From: Plantactinospora sp. KBS50
Lineage (GTDB): Bacteria; Actinomycetota; Actinomycetes; Mycobacteriales; Micromonosporaceae
Assembly (NCBI RefSeq): GCF_002285795.1
Contig: NZ_CP022961.1
Location: 5,460,001 to 5,524,000, forward strand
DNA: 64,000 nucleotides
Reading direction: 5' to 3'
Below the pieces are notes generated by a model. It saw nothing but the letters and a program-made list of their open reading frames with translations, had not been told where the DNA came from and made no database searches. Within the stretch, counting starts at the first letter, position 1. Every line of letters begins with the position of its first letter. Below are positions 23,272-31,224 of the stretch, piece after piece. Both the position numbers and the translations under genes were made by a program.

Positions 23272-23307
23272 GTCGTCGCGGGCGGCCCACCGGCCGCCCG
23301 CGACGAC
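23272..23307. terminator. Bidirectional intrinsic terminator
   Basis: A perfect 16-bp GC-rich stem (23272-23287 with 23292-23307) around a CACC loop lies between two convergent genes, the DUF6875-like gene and the glycosyltransferase. There is no U-tract, as usual in actinomycetes. Confidence 0.85.
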
Positions 23308-23319
23308 CCGTCAGCGAGG

Positions 23320-24501
23320 TCAGCGCGCGGCGTGCGCCTCCAGCTCGTCCGCGGCACGCGGCACGCCACCGGCCGCCTCGATCTCGCCCCGCATCCAGGC
23401 CAGCCGCTCCGCGACGGCCCGGTCGCCGATCAGATCGAGCACGGCGTCGCGAAGCCCGTCCGGCGCGGCCAGGCGGCCGAGACCCAGCTTCGCCAGCTGG
23501 AAACCGGTGATCCGGGCGGGGAGAGCGGGCGGCACGACCACCACCGGACGGCCTGCGGCGAGCGCCTCGGTCACGTTGCCCACGTCACCCTGGCTCACCA
23601 CGACGGCCGCGTGCCGCAGCACACCCTGCGGGAGCGAGGCGTGCACCTCGACGTTCGGCGGCAACTCACTCAGGGACGCAGGATCGGCGCCCGGGCCGGG
23701 TGTCAGGACGACGTGCACCGGTGCTCCCACGAAGGCGCGGGCCAGGTCGGCGCCCTGCGGTGCGGACGGCACGAGCACGACGGGAAGGCCGTCGGCGGGC
23801 GGCTGCCAATCGTCGCGCGCCGGCTGCTCGCCCACGCACGGCCCGACGAACCGGAAGCGGTCGTCGAAACTGTCGGCCGCGGGCTGCAACGCCTTCGGCA
23901 CGTACACCAGGTTGAACTCCTGCACGACCTCGAGCAGCTCGGCAAAGGTGACGTCCGTCAGCCCGTGCGCGGTGAGCAGCCGCTCGGTACGGTCCACCCA
24001 GGGCTTCAGCTCCGAGCGGGCCGCCCACCCGGCCGGGCTCAGCGGCTCGCCGAGCGCGACGCCGTCGTCGTCGAAGGGCTGCGTGTACGCGAACTCGTCG
24101 TTCTGCGCGAAGTCCGCGTACAGCTGGGCGGCCGGGAGTCCCCATTTGCGCGCCAGCACCCTGCCGGCCGTGCCACTGGCCACGTCGTACGCGATCAGGT
24201 CGGGCCGCTCGTCGCCGTAGGCCGCCTCCACCGCGTCGATCATGGCGGCGGAGTCGTCGACGCTGAGCGCGAGCATTGCGGCCTCCGCGCTCATCTCCTT
24301 CTCCTCGTGGACGGGGATCGACCCGTACGCCGACCCGTAGACCAGCGGCTCGACCCCGTACGACCCGACGAGTGCGGCCATCGGCTCGACGGTCACGAAT
24401 TTTACGCTGTGCCCGCGCCGCACCAACTCCTTTCCGATCGCGAGATGCGGAGAGAGGCGACCGGGGTCGGGAATGCTGATGAACAGGAAGTGACTCGGCA
24501 C
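23320..24501 (-). CDS. Family 1 (macrolide-type) glycosyltransferase
   Basis: 393 residues, GTG start with a G-rich ribosome site. N-terminal GT-B fold begins FLFISIPDPGRLSPHL, the acceptor-side loop of MGT-type enzymes. In the C-terminal nucleotide-sugar domain the usual HGGxGT donor motif is replaced by SQGDVGN, while the following EALAAGRPVVVVPP segment is retained. It is transcribed away from the efflux pump through a shared palindrome, an arrangement typical of self-resistance genes that glycosylate and export a product. The altered donor loop could mean a different sugar donor or reduced activity. Confidence 0.82.
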   Translation of the reverse strand: MPSHFLFISIPDPGRLSPHLAIGKELVRRGHSVKFVTVEPMAALVGSYGVEPLVYGSAYGSIPVHEEKEMSAEAAMLALSVDDSAAMIDAVEAAYGDERPDLIAYDVASGTAGRVLARKWGLPAAQLYADFAQNDEFAYTQPFDDDGVALGEPLSPAGWAARSELKPWVDRTERLLTAHGLTDVTFAELLEVVQEFNLVYVPKALQPAADSFDDRFRFVGPCVGEQPARDDWQPPADGLPVVLVPSAPQGADLARAFVGAPVHVVLTPGPGADPASLSELPPNVEVHASLPQGVLRHAAVVVSQGDVGNVTEALAAGRPVVVVPPALPARITGFQLAKLGLGRLAAPDGLRDAVLDLIGDRAVAERLAWMRGEIEAAGGVPRAADELEAHAAR

Positions 24502-24609
24502 GACAGTGACCCCCAGGCAGATCTTCGGCGGATTCGGCGCGAGACGCCGGAAATTGGCGTGATGCCGAGGTCACGGCCTCACGGCATCGATCGCAACCCG
24601 CATCCAACT

Positions 24610-24634
24610 CTACTTGACAGCTGCTGTCAAGTAG
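24610..24634. promoter_or_regulatory. Palindromic operator overlapping divergent promoters
   Basis: A 25-bp perfect palindrome (11-base arms CTACTTGACAG/CTGTCAAGTAG around CTG) lies between the glycosyltransferase and the efflux pump. Each arm contains TTGACA in outward orientation. On the plus strand TTGACA (24614-24619) is followed after 17 bases by TGAGAA; on the minus strand by TTGGAT after 17 bases. One repressor dimer would therefore cover both -35 boxes. No regulator gene is adjacent, so it must be encoded elsewhere. Confidence 0.8.
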
Positions 24635-24683
24635 TGTGAGAATCGGCGCCGAAACGGGACCAGCCAATCCGGAGGAGTGCATC

Positions 24684-26222
24684 GTGAGCCAGCCAGCCGT
24701 GCGCCAGCCTGCTAAACCGATCGACCGCAAACGATGGTCGATTCTGGCCGCGATCTGCTTCGCACTGGTCATGGTGGTCATCGACAACACCGTCCTGAAC
24801 ATCGCGATCCCGACGCTCATGACCGAGCTGTCGACCACCGCCGCGGAGGCACAGTGGGCCTTCACCTCCTATCTGCTGGTGCTCTCGGGGTTCGTGCTGG
24901 TGGGCGGCGTCGCCTCGGACCGCTACGGCCGGAAGCGGATCGTCCTGGTCGGCATCGCGCTGTTCGGCACCGCCTCGCTGGCCGCCGCGCTCGCCACGGA
25001 GCCGTGGCAACTCATCGCCGCGCGCGCGGCGATGGGCTTCGGCGCCGCACTGCTCATGCCGGGCACGCTCGCGATCCTGATGCACACCTTCTCCGACGCG
25101 GAGCGGCCGAAGGCGATCGGCGCGTGGATGGCGGTCGCGGCGGTCGGCAGCTCGGGCGGGCCGATTCTCGGCGGCTTCCTGATCTCACACTTCTGGTGGG
25201 GCGCGGTCTTCCTCATCAATGTCCCGATCAGCATTCTCTGCCTGGTGGCGCTGGTGATTCTCGTGCCGGACGTGCCCGCCACCCGCAACGACCGCATCGA
25301 CTGGATCGGCGCGGTGCTGTCCGTGATCGCCACCGTCTCCCTCGTCTGGGCGATCACCTCGGTGCCGGAGCACGGTTGGGCCTCGGCCGCCGTAGAGGTG
25401 CCGGCCATGATCGGCGTACTCGCGCTCGCCGCCTTTATCGCGTGCGAGCTGCGGGTCGAGTCGCCCATGCTCGACCTCGGGCTCTTTCGCAATCTACGAT
25501 TCAGCGCCGCAGTGCTGGGCGGGCTGCTCGCCAGCTTCGGCATGGCTGGTTCGCTGTTCCTACTCACGCTGCACTTCCAGCTGCTGAACGGTTACACCCC
25601 GATCGAGGCGAGCATCCGGCTGCTGCCACTCGCGATCTGCACGCTGATCGGCAGCACCGCGATCAGCGTGATCGTCCTGAAGCGCCTGGGCGCGCCGCTG
25701 GCGCTCCTGGCCAGCATGGCGGTGGCCGCGATCGGCCTGCTGCTCATCGGCCTACTGCCGGCGGAGGACTATCTCAGCAGCCTCGCCGGGCTGATCCTGG
25801 TGGGCCTTGGCACGGGTTCCGCCGGTCCGGTGGCGGGCACGGTCCTGATGAGCTCCATCCCCTTGGAAAAGGCGGGCGCCGGCTCCGGCGTCAGCAGCAC
25901 CATCCAGGAGCTGGGTAACGGGCTCGGCGTCGCCGTCCTGGGCACCGTACTCACGGCCTTCTTCGTCAACCGCCTGCCCGGGTCACTGCGCGCCGAGGGC
26001 GAGTCCTCGTTCACGGATGCGATCGGCCGGGCGTCCGGCGCGGCGGCGGACCAGGTCCGGGACGCGTTCGCGACCGGGCTCTCGTTCAGCCAGATCATCG
26101 GCGCACTGACCGTGCTCGGCGGTGGCTTGGCCGCCTCGGCCCTGCTCTGGATGACCCGTTCCGCGGCCACCCCGCAGATGCCGCCCGCCGACCAGCTGAG
26201 CACGCCGGCCGCGAAGCTCTGA
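24684..26222 (+). CDS. MFS drug efflux transporter, DHA2 (14-TM) family
   Basis: 512 residues from a GTG preceded by a textbook GGAGGAG at 24671-24677. About 14 hydrophobic segments; motif A is GGVASDRYGRKR, motif C lies in GSSGGPILGGFL, and an acid in TM1 (VVIDNTVLNIAIPTL) matches EmrB/QacA-type proton antiporters. Likely exports the cluster product. Expression is probably controlled by the palindrome 50 bp upstream, shared with the glycosyltransferase. It marks the right boundary of the peptide cluster, as mobile-element debris follows. Confidence 0.92.
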   Translation: MSQPAVRQPAKPIDRKRWSILAAICFALVMVVIDNTVLNIAIPTLMTELSTTAAEAQWAFTSYLLVLSGFVLVGGVASDRYGRKRIVLVGIALFGTASLAAALATEPWQLIAARAAMGFGAALLMPGTLAILMHTFSDAERPKAIGAWMAVAAVGSSGGPILGGFLISHFWWGAVFLINVPISILCLVALVILVPDVPATRNDRIDWIGAVLSVIATVSLVWAITSVPEHGWASAAVEVPAMIGVLALAAFIACELRVESPMLDLGLFRNLRFSAAVLGGLLASFGMAGSLFLLTLHFQLLNGYTPIEASIRLLPLAICTLIGSTAISVIVLKRLGAPLALLASMAVAAIGLLLIGLLPAEDYLSSLAGLILVGLGTGSAGPVAGTVLMSSIPLEKAGAGSGVSSTIQELGNGLGVAVLGTVLTAFFVNRLPGSLRAEGESSFTDAIGRASGAAADQVRDAFATGLSFSQIIGALTVLGGGLAASALLWMTRSAATPQMPPADQLSTPAAKL

Positions 26223-26982
26223 TCCCGGCCATCGGAAGATATGTATTCCCGCCCCCCTATGCGTAGCAGATTCGCGCTGTTCCGTCCTCGCCGATGGTAG
26301 TGAATCACTGGCCATCCATCACGGTCGCGATCGCGACGGTACGTCAGCGTCCAGTTGGATCTCGGCTGACGCGGGTTGGTTGCCGCCGAGCAGGGCACCG
26401 AAGACACCGAGCTGGTCCGGGTCGATCGGGGCGGCCGGTCTTTACCGTGGGCCTCGACCGCCCGTCGGTAGCGGGCGTCGAATGGCTCGATCGCGTTGGT
26501 CCTCAGATGACCTTGCAAATCTCGACGTCTCCGCGAGGAGGCCCAGCAGTTGCCGCGGAGGGCCCGACCGGAGATCAGGGCCCTGGGATCACCAGCTAGG
26601 CCATCTCGTGCCGGCGAGCGACTCCGCAGGCAACTGTCAGTAGGCGATGCGGCCAGCGCGGTTGTGGAACTCGCCCGTCGGCCCAGCCCTGCCGACGGTC
26701 GCCAGCGCGACGGTGACATACGTACCCTCGGTGACCGTCTGGTGGCCGATATGGTGGTGCGGCGTGCAACACGGTGTCAAGGGTCGAACCCCACCGCGGC
26801 GAGTTGTCGCGGGGCTGGAGGCGGTACGACCTGCCACGCGGCACCGCCGGTCGCGTACGGTGCTTTGGGCCGTACATAGTTGATCGTCCATGTGGAGGCG
26901 GGGCCTCAGCGCATGGAGTCCCGGGGAACGCCATCCGCTGCTGTGGGTTCAGCGCCAACGGATGGAACGCCGGCCTGCACGA
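26223..26982. other. Gene-free decayed stretch between efflux pump and integrase
   Basis: 760 bp with no intact gene. It contains the IS256 transposase relic described separately (26446-26540). Elsewhere all frames are broken or shadow-like; a short minus-strand frame around 26640-26760 is unrecognisable. No tRNA is found that could serve as integration site. Confidence 0.6.
26446..26540 (-). pseudogene. Relic of an IS256-family transposase
   Basis: On the minus strand one frame reads DVEICKVI and, after a one-base shift, the next reads RTNAIEPFDARYRRAVEAHG. Together they match the conserved C-terminal segment of IS256/mutator transposases (D-x-E-I-x-K-V-I-x-T-T-N-A-I-E-S followed by N-A-R-x-R-R-A-V). 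Sequence before and after is not transposase-like and no terminal repeats are seen, so only a scrap remains. Confidence 0.65.
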
Positions 26983-28455
26983 TTACGCCGGCTTTGTCGC
27001 GCCGCGCTTCCGCGAGACGACGGATGCGGTTGCTTCGGCGGCGGCGTGGGAGAGCTCGGGGAGGACGTCGCCGTAGAACTTGGCGGTGAAGTGGGGGCTG
27101 GAGTGGCGGAGCCGGTTGGAGATGACTTTCATCTGGACGCCGGCTGCGAGTCCCATGGTCGCGGCGCCGTGTCGGAGGTCGTGGAGTCGGATGGGTGGTA
27201 GCCCTGCTTGGGTGGCGAGGTGGTGGAAGTGGTCGGTGACGTCGGCCGGGTGGAGCCGACCGCCTGTTGGGGTGGTGAACACCAGGCCAGTCTTGGACCA
27301 AGCGGCACCGGCGGCGAGGCGTTCGCGGTGTTGCCGGGCGCGGTGGGCGCGCAGCACCGCCACGGTCTCAGCGTCGAGAGCGACGGTGGCTTCGCTGTCG
27401 GTGGTTTTGGGGGTGTCGATGGCGGTGGTCCAGCCGTGTTGGACGAGTTGCCAGCGGACCGTGAGGGTGTGGGCGTCGAGGTCGAGATCGTCCCAGTGCA
27501 GGCCGCAGGCTTCGCCTCGGCGCAGGCCCGTGAAGGTGATGAGGTGGTAGAGGGCGTAGAGCCGGTCTGCGGCGTCGTGGGTGTGGTCGAGGAATCTGCC
27601 GGTGTGTTCGGGAGTCCAGATCATGACGGGGCTGGGGGTTTTGCCGGTGTCGCGCCACGTTTTGATGCGTTGGTCGGTCCAGATGGTGGGCTTGGGTGGT
27701 CGGGCGGTGGGGAGTTCGATCATGAGGGCGGGGTTGGTGTCGATGTAGCGGTGGCGGCGCATCGCGTCGTTGAGGGCTTTGCGCAGGGTGGCGTGGATGA
27801 CGTGCAGGGTCCGGTTGCCGACGATCCGCTGGTTCTTCACCTGGTCGCGTCTGGCTTGGTTGCGGCTGGCGCGCAGGGTGGCGATGGTGGTGTTGCGTTC
27901 GGCGATGGCGTCGTACATGGCGTCGATGTGGCCGGGGCGGAGCCGGTCGATGCGCAGGTGCCCGAGGTGTGGGATCAGGTACAGCCGGATGTGCCCTTCG
28001 TAGGAGCGCAGGGTGCCGGCCTTGATGTTCCGGCGTCCGGCGAGCCAGTCGGTCAGGTACACCTCCATGGTGGGCAGTTCGGTGGGGGTGATGTCGAGGT
28101 GCAGCGCCCGGCGGACCTGCTCCGGGCTGGGGACGGGCGCGCCGGCCTTCACTGCGGTCTCGATCAGGTCACCGGTCTTGACGGTGGCGTGGGGGTCGGT
28201 GGGGTCGGGGACGGCGATCGCCGCCCGGATGCGGTCCAGGACGGTGTCGGCGTCGGCTTGGGTGGGGTAGGGGCCGTGGCGGAGGGTGCGGCGGGTGCCG
28301 TCGGCGCGGGCGGGCACTTCGATCTGCCAGTGCCAGTGGCCGTGGGTGCGGGACCAGCCGCCGCCGGGCCGGCGGAGCTGGGAACAGGTGCGTCCCAGTC
28401 GCCGGCCCGTTTCGCTGTCGCGGCAGCTGCAGCGTTTGAAGGTGGATCCCTTCAC
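26983..28455 (-). CDS. int: Tyrosine recombinase (integrase)
   Basis: 490 residues. N-terminal Cys-bearing and arm-binding region, SAM-like core-binding domain (about 125-240, LTDWLAGRRNIKAGTLRSYE) and a catalytic domain with the expected residues: Arg in TGLRRGEACGL, HxxR in HDLRHGAAT, His in LRHSSPHF and the nucleophilic Tyr in FYGDVLPEL. Members with this architecture integrate actinomycete conjugative elements, typically into tRNA genes. Start ATG overlaps the excisionase stop by four bases, so integration and excision functions are co-translated. Confidence 0.93.
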   Translation of the reverse strand: MKGSTFKRCSCRDSETGRRLGRTCSQLRRPGGGWSRTHGHWHWQIEVPARADGTRRTLRHGPYPTQADADTVLDRIRAAIAVPDPTDPHATVKTGDLIETAVKAGAPVPSPEQVRRALHLDITPTELPTMEVYLTDWLAGRRNIKAGTLRSYEGHIRLYLIPHLGHLRIDRLRPGHIDAMYDAIAERNTTIATLRASRNQARRDQVKNQRIVGNRTLHVIHATLRKALNDAMRRHRYIDTNPALMIELPTARPPKPTIWTDQRIKTWRDTGKTPSPVMIWTPEHTGRFLDHTHDAADRLYALYHLITFTGLRRGEACGLHWDDLDLDAHTLTVRWQLVQHGWTTAIDTPKTTDSEATVALDAETVAVLRAHRARQHRERLAAGAAWSKTGLVFTTPTGGRLHPADVTDHFHHLATQAGLPPIRLHDLRHGAATMGLAAGVQMKVISNRLRHSSPHFTAKFYGDVLPELSHAAAEATASVVSRKRGATKPA

Positions 28456-28862
28456 TCATCGTCTCCTGGATGATTCGTATGGTGCCGCCAGCGGTGTCGG
28501 GTGGAATCCGCTGGTGGCGGGGTCGTCGCATCCACGCTCACCTTCCCGTCGGTATCAAGTCGCCCGCCCTCGTCGGTCTCGATGGGGTCGGGTTGGAGAA
28601 GGTGCAGTAGGGGGGCGACGGGGACGATGATGCGGCTGCCGGCCCGGATCAGCGGGAGCGGGAACTGGTCGGTGGCGGCGAGCCGGTATGCCTGGGATCG
28701 GCTGATCCCGAGCACCGACGCGGTGGTGGCGAGGGTGGTGGTGACGCCGAGCGCGCGGACACGCTCGACGGTCCACACCTCCCCCACGGTGGGCACAGGC
28801 GCGGTGGTGTTGTCGGTCGTGGCGTGGGTGGTCTGGTCAATGGGGTTCGAGTGGCTGTTCAT
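28452..28862 (-). CDS. xis: Excisionase-like DNA-binding protein
   Basis: 136 residues with one MerR/AlpA-type helix-turn-helix around residues 45-75 (TTASVLGISRSQAYRLAATD), followed by a wing that includes the RAGSRIIVPV strand typical of Xis proteins. The C-terminus is low-complexity and polar. Located directly upstream of and overlapping the integrase, as in pSAM2-type elements, where Xis directs excision. Confidence 0.85.
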   Translation of the reverse strand: MNSHSNPIDQTTHATTDNTTAPVPTVGEVWTVERVRALGVTTTLATTASVLGISRSQAYRLAATDQFPLPLIRAGSRIIVPVAPLLHLLQPDPIETDEGGRLDTDGKVSVDATTPPPADSTRHRWRHHTNHPGDDE

Positions 28863-29832
28863 GATCAGGTTTCTCCTGGCTGTGTGAAGGGTGGTCGTGC
28901 GGTACGAGCGGGGTGGTCCCGCCGACGGTGGCCGGCGTGGGGGTGCTGGCCGTGCCGCCGCCCCGCCCGTCCGGTGACAAAGGTGACAGCGGCTGGTCGG
29001 TAGGCGTGACCGGGTCGGCGAGCGGCCCGGATGGTGCCAGCGGCTCGGTCTTGAGGGTTTTGAGGAGTTCCGACAGGCGGGTGTTGGACACGGTGTGGCC
29101 GGCGGTGCGGAGGGCTTCGGCGAGCGCCGCGCGGGTCAGTGGTTGCCCGTCCGCGGCGAGCCGGTCCCGGACGCGCCGTGCCGCCGGCAGCAGCTCGGCC
29201 ATGTCGCCGGACGGCTGCGCGGACCGTCCCCGGTCCGCCCGTCCGTGCTGGTCCCGTCCGCCGCGCCGACGACGAGCTTCCGGCGGGCGGACCGTCCGAG
29301 AGGTGGCCCGCTCCCCCACCGGGTCGGCGGACCGAGCGGTCTCCTCCGGTCCGCCGTCCAGGACACTCCGCGAGGTGCCGACCGGCGGACCGGCTGTCGT
29401 GGATGCGGCGTCCGTTGGCGCTGCGTCCCTGGTGTTGGTCCGGGCGAGTGCGACTTTGACCATGACGAGGAACCCGAGCGCCGGTACGGCGGCGGCGACC
29501 CAGCCGATGACAGAAGATTCGGCCTCGGCGACCTGCGCCGCCAGAGACAGCGTGACGGCGCAGGCCAGCACGGCGGCCGGGAACGCGGTTGGGGTATGGG
29601 CGCGTTTACGGCGGCGCAGTTCCAGGCCGGAGGCAATCGACATCAGCTCCAAGACGATCGCGTCGGCCCACGCCAGCCAGCCGGGCTGGCCGTGCGCTGC
29701 GGCCACGTTGTGCACGTGGGTGAAGCTGGCCGCCCCGGCCGCGCCGCCGATGGCCAGCATGATGACCACCTGGACGCCACCCTCGACGCGTCCACCGCGC
29801 AGGCCCGCGTCTCGGTCAGGAGTTGGTGTCAT
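28837..29832 (-). CDS. DUF2637 membrane protein of an integrative element
   Basis: 331 residues from ATG at 29832 (GGAGG lies 12-13 bases upstream). The N-terminal half has four hydrophobic segments including SFTHVHNVAAAHGQPGWLAWA, the signature of DUF2637 proteins, which accompany spread/transfer genes in actinomycete mobile elements. The C-terminal half is Arg/Pro-rich linker plus a small winged-helix-like region (RDRLAADGQPLTRAALAEAL). Five copies of a 9-base repeat lie inside its coding sequence. Overlaps the excisionase start by 26 bases. Confidence 0.75.
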   Translation of the reverse strand: MTPTPDRDAGLRGGRVEGGVQVVIMLAIGGAAGAASFTHVHNVAAAHGQPGWLAWADAIVLELMSIASGLELRRRKRAHTPTAFPAAVLACAVTLSLAAQVAEAESSVIGWVAAAVPALGFLVMVKVALARTNTRDAAPTDAASTTAGPPVGTSRSVLDGGPEETARSADPVGERATSRTVRPPEARRRRGGRDQHGRADRGRSAQPSGDMAELLPAARRVRDRLAADGQPLTRAALAEALRTAGHTVSNTRLSELLKTLKTEPLAPSGPLADPVTPTDQPLSPLSPDGRGGGTASTPTPATVGGTTPLVPHDHPSHSQEKPDHEQPLEPH

Positions 29833-29965
29833 CGTGACCGACCACCTCCCGGACCCGGACCGCGGCGACGGCCGGTCCGCCAGCCGCGGACGAACGGCCC
29901 AGGCGGCGGACCGGTCCGGCGACCCCCACCACCCGCAACGGGGACCGAACGCGGACGGCGGACCG
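29231..29965. repeat. Eight interspersed copies of GGCGGACCG
   Basis: Exact copies at 29286, 29326, 29384, 29905 and 29957 on the plus strand and at 29231, 29347 and 29873 as the complement CGGTCCGCC. Five fall in the DUF2637 gene and three in the gene-free stretch upstream of it. Spacing is irregular. Such clusters in conjugative elements can be binding sites for transfer or replication proteins; that role is inferred. Confidence 0.6.
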
Positions 29966-30338
29966 GGAACCGACGCCGGTCCAACCACGCGGGACGCCGG
30001 ACCACGACGCCGCCCCGACGCGCCGGGACCCCACCTGCGGTGTCCCGTCTCAGTGAAGTTGCTCCGATGGGTCGGTGCTGATCTGGGTCGGAGCAGGTTG
30101 AGTGAGACGTGCAGTCCGGAACTGTCTCATCGGACTTGCCCCGCGGTCTCGTTTGCCTTGAGGTGTCTCAATGAAGGTGCCCCGGATGGCGGTTTACTTT
30201 GGCCAGCGTGGTTGGACGTCGTGGCCTTAAGCCGGGATGCGTCAGGTTGGTCGGGAGAAACGTTGAGTTGTTCTGTCGATACTTTGAGCAAGTAGGATCC
30301 ATGCCGTCGTCGTGGCATGAGCCGTGCAGGAGCAGCTG
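29833..30338. other. Intergenic region between element remnant and TPR gene
   Basis: 506 bp without a supported gene. The first 130 bases hold three of the GGCGGACCG repeats; bases 30047-30187 hold three imperfect GTCTCA-headed repeats; the promoter of the TPR gene should lie in the less GC-rich stretch 30190-30330, where no clear -35/-10 pair stands out. Confidence 0.6.
30047..30187 (+). repeat. Three imperfect direct repeats headed by GTCTCA
   Basis: Copies start at 30047, 30124 and 30165, each about 22 bases, sharing the pattern TCTCA, then G/C-A near position 9-10, then TTGC/GTGC and CCCCG or CTCCG. A shorter fourth variant (GGTCTCGTTTGCC) is at 30145 and an inverted GTGAGAC at about 30101. 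Could be a regulator-binding array or terminal debris of old IS copies. Confidence 0.5.
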
Positions 30339-30836
30339 ATGATTTCTGATGAGACGCTCACCCGCATTAACCAGGGGGTGCAGCTGCATCATCAACAAGG
30401 CCAGCGTGAGGCTGCTCGTGACTTGTTCGCGCAGATTTGGGATGAGATCGGCGGCGAGCGAGGCGATCCCTTGCATGTTTGCGTCCTGGCGCACTCGATG
30501 GCTGATGTGCAGGACGACGTCCATCAGGAGTTGGTCTGGGACGAGCGAGCACTGGCGGCGGCCGACTTGCTCACCGATGACCGGGTTGCGCAGGCCGGGG
30601 TGCCGATGTCGGTGGCCGGTCTGTATCCGTCGTTGCATCTCAATCTGGCTGAGTGTTATCGCAAGCTCGGTGATCTCGACCGTGCCCGCGAGTGTCTCCA
30701 GCGTGCGCAGGCAGGTATCGGCGCGCTTGGCGATGACGAGTACGGAAAGTTGATCAAGGGTGGTTTGGATCGGCTGGTGGAGCAGTTGGCGGCCTCTGAG
30801 AGGGCGGTTCGAAGTTTTAGGTCCGTTTCTGGTTGA
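30339..30836 (+). CDS. Small tetratricopeptide-repeat-like protein, end altered by IS5-type insertion
   Basis: 165 residues from ATG at 30339 with CAGGAG six bases upstream. Mostly helical; TPR-like helices around 8-35 (LTRINQGVQLHHQQGQREAA) and 95-125 (LHLNLAECYRKLGDLDRARE). No signal peptide. Similar small TPR proteins are widespread in actinomycetes without known function. The last 12 codons lie inside the IS element that begins at 30800, so the natural C-terminus was probably replaced. Its lower GC than the neighbours suggests separate origin. Confidence 0.6.
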   Translation: MISDETLTRINQGVQLHHQQGQREAARDLFAQIWDEIGGERGDPLHVCVLAHSMADVQDDVHQELVWDERALAAADLLTDDRVAQAGVPMSVAGLYPSLHLNLAECYRKLGDLDRARECLQRAQAGIGALGDDEYGKLIKGGLDRLVEQLAASERAVRSFRSVSG

Positions 30837-31224
30837 GGGCGAATACTCCGGGTTCGTCTTCAGTGAGGACGTGGCGGTTGACCATGCGTTTCAGCTTCGC
30901 GCGGGTGCCTTCGACGTTCTTGGGTGAGGGCTCGACGCCGAGTGCGAGGCAGATGCCCTTGGCGCGCATGCCGGCGGGCGCGGTGCCGAGGACATGCAGG
31001 ATCTGCTGGTAGGGGCCGCTGGCGATGGTGGGGTCGTCGGCGGTGAACTCGGCGGCGGCGAGGGTGCGCAGAGTGGTGCGGGTCGTCGCCAGGTCGGCCA
31101 GTTCACCGTCGAGGCGGGCGAGTTCGCTGGTCAGGGCGGTGATCTGCTCGCGGAGCCGGTCGGCGTGCTGGCGTGTGGTGGTCTCCCGGTCGGTGATCAG
31201 GTCGAGGACGGTGGGGAGGTTCAC
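30817..31224 (-). CDS. IS-borne accessory protein, coiled coil plus winged-helix-like tail
   Basis: 135 residues. The GTG start overlaps the transposase stop as GTGA, so translation is coupled. Residues about 15-60 form a predicted coiled coil (REQITALTSELARLDGELAD); the C-terminal 70 residues (PYQQILHVLGTAPAGMRAKG onward) resemble a small helix-turn-helix domain. It lies wholly between the inverted repeats, so it travels with the IS. Function unknown; regulation of transposition or target choice is plausible. Confidence 0.7.
   Translation of the reverse strand: MNLPTVLDLITDRETTTRQHADRLREQITALTSELARLDGELADLATTRTTLRTLAAAEFTADDPTIASGPYQQILHVLGTAPAGMRAKGICLALGVEPSPKNVEGTRAKLKRMVNRHVLTEDEPGVFALNQKRT

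Larger units (their letters stand above)
26983..29965 (-). mobile_element. Remnant of an actinomycete integrative element (int-xis-DUF2637)
   Basis: Integrase, excisionase and a DUF2637 membrane protein lie in overlapping order on the minus strand, the usual end module of pSAM2-like integrative and conjugative elements. No replication (RepSA/prim-pol) or FtsK-like TraB gene is present, so it is either a truncated element or one whose other end was lost to the IS activity at 30.8-35 kb. Attachment sites and the far boundary could not be found; the right limit given is the last copy of the 9-base repeat. Confidence 0.6.

Noticed and set aside
26770-26800. T-loop-like GGGTCGAACCCC suggesting a tRNA 3' end and attachment site
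   Set aside because: The loop is GTCGAAC rather than TTCRANY and no acceptor, D or anticodon stem can be drawn around it.
29852-29859. Single GACCCGGA, identical to the TraB recognition 8-mer of pSVH1-type plasmids
   Set aside because: Only one copy occurs here, whereas clt loci carry several; in GC-rich DNA one copy is expected by chance.
30806-30815. TTCGAAGTT shared between the IS5-type left end and the ISL3-type ends
   Set aside because: The similarity stops after nine bases and the surrounding repeat sequences differ; treated as coincidence.
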